A stretch of 33,452 nucleotides of DNA from UBA6165 sp044233745 (GTDB lineage: Bacteria > Bacteroidota > Bacteroidia > Flavobacteriales_D > Crocinitomicaceae): contig JBIIJN010000021.1 of assembly GCA_044233745.1 (NCBI GenBank), forward strand, positions 1 to 33,452, written 5' to 3'. This document shows, in pieces, positions 1 to 6,203 of this stretch. The notes under the pieces are model-generated. The model was not told the origin of the DNA. It saw only the letters and a program-made list of their open reading frames with translations, and did not search any database. The first letter of the stretch is position 1. Every line of letters begins with the position of its first letter. The translations under genes and the position numbers were made by a program.

Positions 1-1991
1 ATTTTGCAGGTGTTCAAGGTGCTGATGATTCTCGAAACGACATCGTAATCCGCGGAAATTCACCTTTGGGTTTGCTTTGGCGTGTAGAAGGCATCGATAT
101 TCCAAATCCAAACCACTTTGCCGTGGCTGGATCAACCGGTGGACCCGTTACCATTTTGAACAATAAATTTTTGGACAACTCTGACTTGTTCATGTCTGCG
201 TTTCCTGCACAATACGGAAACAGTTTGTCTGGCGTTTTCGATTTGAATTTGCGTCGTGGAAATATGGACAGACATGAATTCACAGGGCAGTTTGGATTTC
301 TGGGAACTGAAATTTTACTAGAAGGTCCATTGTCTTCAAAATCAAGGGCATCTTATTTGTTTATGGGGCGTTACTCAACGCTCGCTATGTTTCAATCGCT
401 TGGCATTCAAATTGGTACGAGCGCTGTGCCTCAATATGGCGACATTGCGTTCAAATTCAACTTCCCTATGAAAAAAGGGGGGCACTTCTCTGTTTGGGGC
501 CTTGGTGGAGCCAGCAAAATTCAAATCATGATTTCTGATCAAAAAGAAGTTACCGAAGAATTGTATGGCGAAGGTGACCGCGACCAATATTTTTCAACGC
601 AAATGTTCGCCGGCGGTTTGACTTACAAAAAACCTTTGAATGAAAAAACATTCCTGCATGCTACGCTCGGGGGCTCCTATGAAAAACAAATCTCCAAACA
701 CGATATTGCATGGAGAACATTAGATACAACTTGGGTTGGTGGTGTAGCAAATACGTCTATCCGATTGGATTCTTTATACAATCTCATGCAGTATAATTTT
801 ACAATTCTTCGAACAAGCGCCCATGTTTCTATCAATTACAAAATCAATCGACGAAGTTTGATTAAGTATGGTTTCAATGCCGAACTGCAATTCTTTAATA
901 TGCAAGACTCTGTGTTGAGCGATATCCGCGTGCAAGGCATGTATCGTCAGCGTTGGGATTATCAAGGCTATGGCGCTTTAATTCAGCCTTTTGTACAATA
1001 CAAATACCGCATCACCGACAATATGAACTTCACTGCGGGTATCCATGCTCAATATTTCAGTTTGAGTAAAAGCGTGTCGTGGGCAGAGCCAAGAGTGGGT
1101 TGGGATTGGAGTATCGACAACAAAAATAAAGTGAAATTTGGAGCCGGATTACACAGCCAAACCCAACCGCTTTATACCTACATGTACGACCAAAACGGAA
1201 ATGGAAATCTGAAAAACATGAATATGGATTTCTCACGAAGTGTTCATGTAGCTGCTGGTTATCAAAGAAGTTTTAAAAACAGAATGCGCATAATGACAGA
1301 AATCTATTATCAGCATTTATACAACATTCCCGTTGACCCGACAGACTCTATGGGCTTTTATTCCTTGATTAATATGGGGTCGGGATTCCAAAGATTTTTC
1401 CCTAATGAATTGGTGAATGAAGGACAAGGACGAAACTATGGTATCGAATTAACCGTTGAGAAATTCTTCGCCAACCAATTTTTCTTCTTGTTCACGGCTT
1501 CAATTTTTGACTCTAAATACACAGGATACGACGGCAAATGGAGAAATACTGACTACAATGCCAATTTTGCCACCAACTTTTTGGCTGGTTATGAATTGGC
1601 TTTAAACAACAAGCACAGCCTTTCTTTCGGAACAAAAATCACTTATGCTGGTGGACGTAGATATGGTTTGGTCAATGTTCCCGCGGCTCAATTGCAGCAA
1701 GAACTCATTTTCTTGGATTCGATGTACAACGAATTTCAATTCAGAAATTACTTCAGATTGGATATACGCGTCGTGTATCGCATCAATCAAAATAAGGTAA
1801 CACACGAAATTGGTTTGGATTTGTTGAATGTGCTGAACACAAGAAACCTACTTGGATTATCCTATGCACCCGATTTGTCTAACCCAAATGCCGAACCAAT
1901 CGCCTTTAGATATCAGTTGGGCTTCTTGCCACTATTCTATTACCGCATTGATTTTAAGCTCAATAGAAAAAATCGAAGCGCTGGTGAATAA
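1..1991 (+). CDS. TonB-dependent outer-membrane receptor, 3' part
   Basis: The reading frame is open from the left edge (codons from base 3) to TAA at 1989-1991, so the true start, signal peptide and any N-terminal carboxypeptidase-like domain lie outside. The first visible residues, about FAGVQGADDSRNDIVIRGNS, are typical of the plug domain of a TonB-dependent receptor. They are followed by VEGIDIPNPNHF and then about 550 residues of alternating, aromatic-rich strands typical of a 22-strand barrel. Family knowledge: such receptors take up ligands too large for porins, energised by TonB/ExbBD. The substrate cannot be read here. A SusD-like partner does not follow; the next gene is a carbonic anhydrase with its own promoter-like box. 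The TTG at 66 is an internal codon and not a start. The family call is firm, the ligand is unknown. Confidence 0.88.
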   Translation, partial: FAGVQGADDSRNDIVIRGNSPLGLLWRVEGIDIPNPNHFAVAGSTGGPVTILNNKFLDNSDLFMSAFPAQYGNSLSGVFDLNLRRGNMDRHEFTGQFGFLGTEILLEGPLSSKSRASYLFMGRYSTLAMFQSLGIQIGTSAVPQYGDIAFKFNFPMKKGGHFSVWGLGGASKIQIMISDQKEVTEELYGEGDRDQYFSTQMFAGGLTYKKPLNEKTFLHATLGGSYEKQISKHDIAWRTLDTTWVGGVANTSIRLDSLYNLMQYNFTILRTSAHVSINYKINRRSLIKYGFNAELQFFNMQDSVLSDIRVQGMYRQRWDYQGYGALIQPFVQYKYRITDNMNFTAGIHAQYFSLSKSVSWAEPRVGWDWSIDNKNKVKFGAGLHSQTQPLYTYMYDQNGNGNLKNMNMDFSRSVHVAAGYQRSFKNRMRIMTEIYYQHLYNIPVDPTDSMGFYSLINMGSGFQRFFPNELVNEGQGRNYGIELTVEKFFANQFFFLFTASIFDSKYTGYDGKWRNTDYNANFATNFLAGYELALNNKHSLSFGTKITYAGGRRYGLVNVPAAQLQQELIFLDSMYNEFQFRNYFRLDIRVVYRINQNKVTHEIGLDLLNVLNTRNLLGLSYAPDLSNPNAEPIAFRYQLGFLPLFYYRIDFKLNRKNRSAGE

Positions 1992-2054
1992 ATTGAATTA
2001 ACATAACTTAACAATTCATGGAAAAAATCAAACGCTGTTTGGAGCCATTAAAGT

Positions 2055-2062
2055 TAATTTCG
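2055..2062 (+). promoter_or_regulatory. Candidate -7 box for the carbonic anhydrase gene
   Basis: TAATTTCG matches the Bacteroidota -7 consensus TAnnTTTG except for one base. It lies 19 bases before the ATG at 2082. No TTTG is seen at the expected -33 spacing, so this is a weak call. Confidence 0.4.
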
Positions 2063-2081
2063 TAGCAAACCAAAACACGTG

Positions 2082-2717
2082 ATGAAAGTACACAACGCGG
2101 TATCTCAAGCCAATTTAACGCCTAGACAAGCTCTTGAATTCTTAAAGGAAGGCAATGAGCGATTTGTCAACAATTTAAAATTGAATAGGAATTTACTCAA
2201 TCAAGTAAACGACACACGCGATGGTCAATGGCCTTTTGCTGTGGTGTTGAGTTGTATTGATAGCCGCACATCAGCTGAATTGATTTTCGACCAAGGTTTG
2301 GGAGATGTGTTTAGTGTTCGAATTGCAGGAAATGTAGTGAACGCAGATATTTTGGGCAGTATGGAATATGCTTGCAAAGTAGCTGGTAGCAAGCTAATCA
2401 TGGTGGTTGGTCATAGCAAGTGTGGCGCTGTAATCAGTGCGTGTAAACATGTGAAATTGGGCAACATTACAGAATTATTGAGTAAAATACGTCCAGCTGT
2501 TGAAGAAGTGGCTCAAAGAAACCACCCAAGCACGCCAGACGCTCCTGAACATGTGGATGCCGTTGCGCATCAAAACATCAAAAACTCCTTGGAACAAATT
2601 TTAGAAAGAAGTTCAATTCTCAAAGAAATGTTCCAAAATGGCGAAATTGGCTTGGTAGCAGCCTACTACGATGTGGAGACCGGTGTCGTGGAATTTATGG
2701 ACGAAATGTTCGCATAA
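2082..2717 (+). CDS. Beta-class carbonic anhydrase
   Basis: Predicted 211-residue zinc enzyme interconverting CO2 and bicarbonate. It contains the beta-class zinc ligands: LSCIDSR (Cys58 and the Asp60-Arg62 pair) and GHSKCGA (His111, Cys114). The N-terminal part (TPRQALEFLKEGNERFV) is the usual helical start of the family. No signal peptide is seen, so it is probably cytoplasmic. A GTG at 2079 directly precedes the ATG at 2082, which I prefer. The length is normal for the family. It sits alone between a receptor gene and mscL, with a strong terminator directly downstream, so it is likely a single-gene transcript supplying bicarbonate for carboxylation reactions. Confidence 0.93.
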   Translation: MKVHNAVSQANLTPRQALEFLKEGNERFVNNLKLNRNLLNQVNDTRDGQWPFAVVLSCIDSRTSAELIFDQGLGDVFSVRIAGNVVNADILGSMEYACKVAGSKLIMVVGHSKCGAVISACKHVKLGNITELLSKIRPAVEEVAQRNHPSTPDAPEHVDAVAHQNIKNSLEQILERSSILKEMFQNGEIGLVAAYYDVETGVVEFMDEMFA

Positions 2718-2739
2718 TTGATAAATATCACAATTATCA

Positions 2740-2774
2740 ATCGGGATGTTGAAAACTTCATCCCGATTTTTTTT
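2740..2774 (+). terminator. Rho-independent terminator after carbonic anhydrase
   Basis: A 9-bp perfect stem (ATCGGGATG at 2740-2748 with CATCCCGAT at 2759-2767) and a 10-base loop is followed by eight T residues (2767-2774). It lies 22 bases after the stop codon. Confidence 0.9.
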
Positions 2775-2801
2775 GTCCATATAAAATCTACTATAAATTT
2801 G
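2772..2801 (+). promoter_or_regulatory. Promoter of mscL, overlapping the upstream terminator
   Basis: TTTG at 2772-2775 and TAAATTTG at 2794-2801 are 18 bases apart, close to the Bacteroidota consensus TTTG-N19-21-TAnnTTTG. The -33 element is made from the T-tract of the preceding terminator. The ATG follows 22 bases after the -7 box. Confidence 0.65.
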
Positions 2802-2823
2802 AGGAATCTAAAATTTTGAGATT

Positions 2824-3192
2824 ATGTTAAAAGAATTCAAAGCATTTATCATGCGAGGCAACGTGGTTGATTTGGCCGTTGCGGTAATTATCGGAGCTGC
2901 ATTTAGTGCAATTATTGGCTCTTTGGTAGCAGATATTATCACACCACTTATTTTGAAACCAGCACTTGAAGCTGCACAAGTTTCTAAACTGGAAGAATTG
3001 TCTTGGAATGGCGTTTTGTACGGTAAATTTTTAAGCACAGTAATCAACTTTTTGATAGTAGCTTTCTGTATTTTCTTGATGATCAAAGCCATGAATAAAT
3101 TCAGTAAGCCTGAAGCACCTGCTCCAGAGGCACCGAAAGGTCCTTCTCAAGAAGAGTTGCTTGCAGAAATTAGAGATTTATTGAAAAAATAA
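2824..3192 (+). CDS. mscL: Large-conductance mechanosensitive channel MscL
   Basis: 122-residue inner-membrane channel that opens under high membrane tension to release solutes on hypo-osmotic shock. The start (MLKEFKAFIMRGNVVDLAVA) is the conserved MscL N-terminal helix and the beginning of TM1. TM1 spans about 15-42, a short periplasmic loop about 43-65, and TM2 about 66-90. The loop and overall length are short compared with the 136-residue E. coli protein. The C-terminal tail has a Pro/Ala-rich linker (PEAPAPEAP) and a final amphipathic helix, as expected for the cytoplasmic bundle. It is monocistronic, between two terminators. Confidence 0.96.
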   Translation: MLKEFKAFIMRGNVVDLAVAVIIGAAFSAIIGSLVADIITPLILKPALEAAQVSKLEELSWNGVLYGKFLSTVINFLIVAFCIFLMIKAMNKFSKPEAPAPEAPKGPSQEELLAEIRDLLKK

Positions 3193-3213
3193 TTCCTATT
3201 CAACACTTTTAAG

Positions 3214-3239
3214 AGCCACGTCGAAAGATGTGGCTTTTT
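3214..3239 (+). terminator. Rho-independent terminator after mscL
   Basis: AGCCACGTC (3214-3222), a GAAA tetraloop (3223-3226) and GATGTGGCT (3227-3235) form a 9-bp stem with one G-T pair. It is followed by TTTTTCTTTTTC. It lies 21 bases after the mscL stop. Confidence 0.92.
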
Positions 3240-3248
3240 CTTTTTCTG

Positions 3249-3256
3249 TAACTTCG
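3249..3256 (+). promoter_or_regulatory. Candidate -7 box for recR
   Basis: TAACTTCG differs from TAnnTTTG at one base and sits 17 bases before the TTG start codon at 3274, just after the mscL terminator T-tract. No exact TTTG is present at -33, where the sequence is a T/C-rich tract. Confidence 0.5.
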
Positions 3257-3273
3257 CGACTCAAACAAACGCT

Positions 3274-3888
3274 TTGGAACTTCACATACCCTCCAAATAC
3301 ATTCAACAAGCCGTTGAGCAAATGGCCAGTTTACCTGGTGTAGGTAAAAAAACTGCCTTGCGTCTGGTTTTAGACCTGTTGAAGCGCGACCCCAAAGAGG
3401 TTGAAAAATTCTCAGCGGCTTTTATCGACTTGATTCAAAACATCAAAAAGTGTAAATCATGTGGTGTGATTGCCGATGGTGATATGTGCAACATTTGCCT
3501 CAATCCCAAGCGCGACAAAAGCATCATCTGTGTTGTTGAAGATTTAAGAGATGTGCTGGCCATTGAAGCCACCGAGTCGTTTCATGGTATTTATCATGTT
3601 TTAGGCGGCATTATCTCTCCTATGGAGGGCATAGGACCGGGTGATTTGAACTTCCCATCACTGATTCAAAAAGCAGAATCTAAAGAAATTAAGGAGGTGA
3701 TTTTGGCTTTGAGCGCTACCATGGAAGGCGACACAACCAATTTTTATATTTACAAGAAAATCGGACAATTCAACTTAGAAATATCGACACTTTCGCGCGG
3801 TGTTGCAGTTGGCTCAGAATTGCATTATGCAGATGAAATTACATTGGGCAGGTCGATCATGAATCGGATGCCATACGCGGCAAAATAA
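3274..3888 (+). CDS. recR: Recombination mediator protein RecR
   Basis: 204-residue RecR, partner of RecO in loading RecA on SSB-coated gaps. The order is: helix-hairpin-helix (about 16-30, SLPGVGKKTALRL), a C4 zinc finger (Cys60, Cys63, Cys72, Cys75), a Toprim domain from about residue 84 (VVEDLRDVLAIE), and the C-terminal GVAVGSELHYADEITL motif. The start is TTG: no in-frame ATG exists between the promoter box and the HhH, and the ATG at residue 17 would cut the HhH. It is convergent with gldA; the two stop codons touch with no base between them. recO lies 1.6 kb away on the other strand. Confidence 0.96.
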   Translation: MELHIPSKYIQQAVEQMASLPGVGKKTALRLVLDLLKRDPKEVEKFSAAFIDLIQNIKKCKSCGVIADGDMCNICLNPKRDKSIICVVEDLRDVLAIEATESFHGIYHVLGGIISPMEGIGPGDLNFPSLIQKAESKEIKEVILALSATMEGDTTNFYIYKKIGQFNLEISTLSRGVAVGSELHYADEITLGRSIMNRMPYAAK

Positions 3889-4803
3889 CTAGCCCTGCGT
3901 CAGTTCCTTAAACACCTGCTCCAAAGATTTTTCCTCCGTGTGCATGCTCAGAACGAGCCAAGAATTTTTCAGTGCTGTTTGTGATATTGTTTTGCGCAAA
4001 TCCCGACCATCTTCAGACTCTACCAGCCAATTTTGCGCGTCCGACAATTGCTTCACTTTGGTAACACCAGCAATTGATTGCAGTTGCTTGGCGTTGATTT
4101 TTGTATCAGAATCGAATTCTACTATCACCACTTGTTTCTTTCCAGAGGCTTGTAACACTTTTGAGGTATCATCTGCAACCAAAAGACCATTGTTGATGAT
4201 AATCACACGATCACAAATAGCCTCTACTTCTTGCATAATGTGTGTGGAAAGCATCACGGTTTTGGTTTCTCCAATGTGCCGAATCAACTCTCTGATTTCA
4301 GACAATTGATTGGGGTCCAAGCCACTTGTAGGTTCATCCAAAATCAAGACTTCAGGGTCGTGGATTATGGACTGTGCCAAACCAACGCGCTGACGATAAC
4401 CTTTTGAGAGTGCACCAATTTTTTTCCTTTGTTCGCGTTCCAAGCCAACAAGATTCACCATTTCTGCAACGCGAGTTTTGATGTTTTTCAATTTGTAAAC
4501 GCCGCCCACAAACTCCAAATATTCCTTAACATACATATCCAAATAAAGCGGATTGTGTTCAGGCAAATAACCAATTCTTTTTCTGGTTTCTAGGGAATTC
4601 TCTTCAACATCAAAACCACAAACTTTTGCCAAACCAGATGTAGCTGGAATAAAGCCTGTTAATATTTTCATGGTTGTTGATTTACCTGCACCGTTTGGTC
4701 CCAAAAAACCAACGATTTCGCCTGTATTCACCGTAAACGAAATGCCGCCAAGAGCAGCTTGTTCACCATAGAACTTTTTTAAATCGACAACTTCTATAGA
4801 CAT
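3889..4803 (-). CDS. gldA: GldA-type ABC transporter ATP-binding protein
   Basis: 304-residue ABC ATPase. Walker A GPNGAGKST (35-43), signature LSKGY (132-136), Walker B LILDEP (153-158) and H-loop STH (186-188) are all intact, followed by a DUF4162-like C-terminal extension. Length and sequence (MSIEVVDLKKFYGEQAAL, GYLPEHNPLY) fit GldA, the ATPase of the GldA-GldF-GldG complex linked to gliding in Flavobacterium. The membrane partners GldF and GldG are not in the window. It lies 5 bases after frr and is probably cotranscribed with it. A generic export ABC ATPase is the alternative; the GldA call is family-level. Confidence 0.82.
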   Translation of the reverse strand: MSIEVVDLKKFYGEQAALGGISFTVNTGEIVGFLGPNGAGKSTTMKILTGFIPATSGLAKVCGFDVEENSLETRKRIGYLPEHNPLYLDMYVKEYLEFVGGVYKLKNIKTRVAEMVNLVGLEREQRKKIGALSKGYRQRVGLAQSIIHDPEVLILDEPTSGLDPNQLSEIRELIRHIGETKTVMLSTHIMQEVEAICDRVIIINNGLLVADDTSKVLQASGKKQVVIVEFDSDTKINAKQLQSIAGVTKVKQLSDAQNWLVESEDGRDLRKTISQTALKNSWLVLSMHTEEKSLEQVFKELTQG

Positions 4804-4808
4804 AGTGC

Positions 4809-5372
4809 TTATACTTTCATGATATCTGCCTCTTTCAAGACAATTACCTCATCTATTTTTGTAGAATAGCTTTTGGTGAGGTCATCCACTTTGGTTTCAC
4901 CTACTTTGATGAGGTCTTCGGGCATGCCATCGTTTTTCAAATCTTTGAGCATATCCATAGCATCTTTTCGGTTGTTGCGGATGGCTACTTTGGCATTTTC
5001 ACCTTCGGCTTTGACTTTTTTAACAAGGTCTCTGCGACGCTCTTCTGTGAGAGGTGGCACATTGATGAGCAATACTTCACCATTGTTTTGTGGGTTCAAA
5101 CCCAAATTGGAATTGATGATACCTTTGGCGATATCGTCCAACATTTTGCGCTCCCAAGGCTGTACAGTAATTGTACGCGCATCAGTTGTTGCAATATTCG
5201 CTACTTGGTTGATCGGCGTCATAGCACCATAATAATCTACCATCACACTGTCCAACATAGAAGGTGTTGCTTTTCCAGCTCTGATTTTTTCCAACTCAGA
5301 TTTCAAATGCGTCAACGACTTTTCATTCGCTTGACGAAACTCATCCATTACCAATTGTATTTCCTCGCTCAT
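4809..5372 (-). CDS. frr: Ribosome recycling factor
   Basis: 187-residue RRF, which with EF-G splits the post-termination ribosome. Family features are clear: RAGKATPSMLDSVMVDYYG in the N-terminal part, ITVQPWERKMLDDIAKGI near residues 68-86, and the ERRRDLVKKVKAEGENAKVAIRN helix at about 111-133. The length equals the usual 185 residues. The start ATG (5370-5372) is preceded by a -7 box 17 bases away. The gene is followed 5 bases later by gldA. In many bacteria frr follows pyrH; here it does not, since the upstream gene on the same strand is recO, 111 bases away. Confidence 0.97.
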   Translation of the reverse strand: MSEEIQLVMDEFRQANEKSLTHLKSELEKIRAGKATPSMLDSVMVDYYGAMTPINQVANIATTDARTITVQPWERKMLDDIAKGIINSNLGLNPQNNGEVLLINVPPLTEERRRDLVKKVKAEGENAKVAIRNNRKDAMDMLKDLKNDGMPEDLIKVGETKVDDLTKSYSTKIDEVIVLKEADIMKV

Positions 5373-5389
5373 AAGTCAAATTTGAGTCG

Positions 5390-5397
5390 CAAAATTA
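5390..5397 (-). promoter_or_regulatory. -7 box for frr-gldA
   Basis: Read on the minus strand, TAATTTTG matches TAnnTTTG exactly. It lies 17 bases before the frr ATG. The nearest upstream TTTG is only 14 bases away, shorter than consensus. Confidence 0.55.
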
Positions 5398-5483
5398 ATC
5401 AATTCATTGGCCAAAAGCTATGCATGAGCCAAAATTTACCAAAAAGACGTTGCGCTTCATGCAATGGTTGGACATTCTGTGCA

Positions 5484-6197
5484 TCAATCAAAAACTTCTT
5501 CCAATACAGCCAGTGATTTAGGTGTACTGAAATTGCCCAAATGATGCGAATAATAATCCAGTAATATGCGTGTAAAACGTTGGCGTTGCAGGCGCTGCAT
5601 ATCTTGCGCAAGAATTTGGTCTTTGTTTAAAAGAAAATTCTGCGACAACCAATTCACTTCTGGATGTGTGAGTTGCATTTGAGCGCGTTTAGGTGTTTGT
5701 CGGGTAAATAAACCTTCGTGCATATCAAAAAAGATAGGCATATCTTCTTCAAAATTGGGTTCAAATCCCAGGAATCGTGTCAAAGCCATCAAAAAATAGA
5801 GCGGATAATTGGCTTCAAAGCGAGATTTATCCAACTCCACCAATTCGGCACTCAAAAACATAAAGAGTTCTTTTTGAGGTATATTTTCTTCGCGAACAAC
5901 GGTGCTCAATACATCACACATAAAAAAAAGTACTGCTGATTTCCGCGCATCTTGAAGCACATCGTTTAAATGCAAAAGCAAATCGGCCTGCGTCAGTTGA
6001 CCCAATTGATTTTCAACGCGCTCGAAATAGGTGATTTCCAAAAAAGCAAGTGGCATCAAATTAGCGCCTTTTTTTTTCTTGGCACCTTTGTATATGAATG
6101 ATTTTATTCCGTGATTGTATGTAAACAAGGTGAGTACCAAACTGGTCTCTCCGTAACTCACCTTTCTGAGCAACAGTGCTTTATCGGTAATTTTCAA
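5484..6197 (-). CDS. recO: DNA repair protein RecO
   Basis: 237-residue RecO. The N-terminal OB-fold is recognisable (ITDKALLLRKVSYGETSLVL, then FTYNHGIKSFIYKGAKKKKG), with the all-helical C-terminal part after it. RecO anneals strands and, with RecR, lets RecA load on SSB-covered DNA. The zinc-finger cysteines of some RecO proteins are absent (only Cys94 is conspicuous), as in the E. coli type. It begins 6 bases after the porZ stop codon, so it is likely the second gene of a porZ-recO transcript. Confidence 0.93.
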   Translation of the reverse strand: MKITDKALLLRKVSYGETSLVLTLFTYNHGIKSFIYKGAKKKKGANLMPLAFLEITYFERVENQLGQLTQADLLLHLNDVLQDARKSAVLFFMCDVLSTVVREENIPQKELFMFLSAELVELDKSRFEANYPLYFLMALTRFLGFEPNFEEDMPIFFDMHEGLFTRQTPKRAQMQLTHPEVNWLSQNFLLNKDQILAQDMQRLQRQRFTRILLDYYSHHLGNFSTPKSLAVLEEVFD

Positions 6198-6203
6198 GCT
6201 ATT

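Noticed and set aside
2018..2065. A 15-codon open frame starting ATG before the carbonic anhydrase gene, as a leader peptide
   Set aside because: The candidate -7 box for the gene lies inside it, so it would not be on that message, and there is no repeated amino acid or attenuator hairpin.
5088..5516. 142-codon plus-strand frame opposite frr
   Set aside because: It lies antisense to a clear RRF gene, has a composition typical of shadow frames, and shows no recognisable motif.
5399..5611. 70-codon minus-strand frame between recO and frr
   Set aside because: Most of it overlaps the end of recO in another frame; no promoter box or family resemblance.
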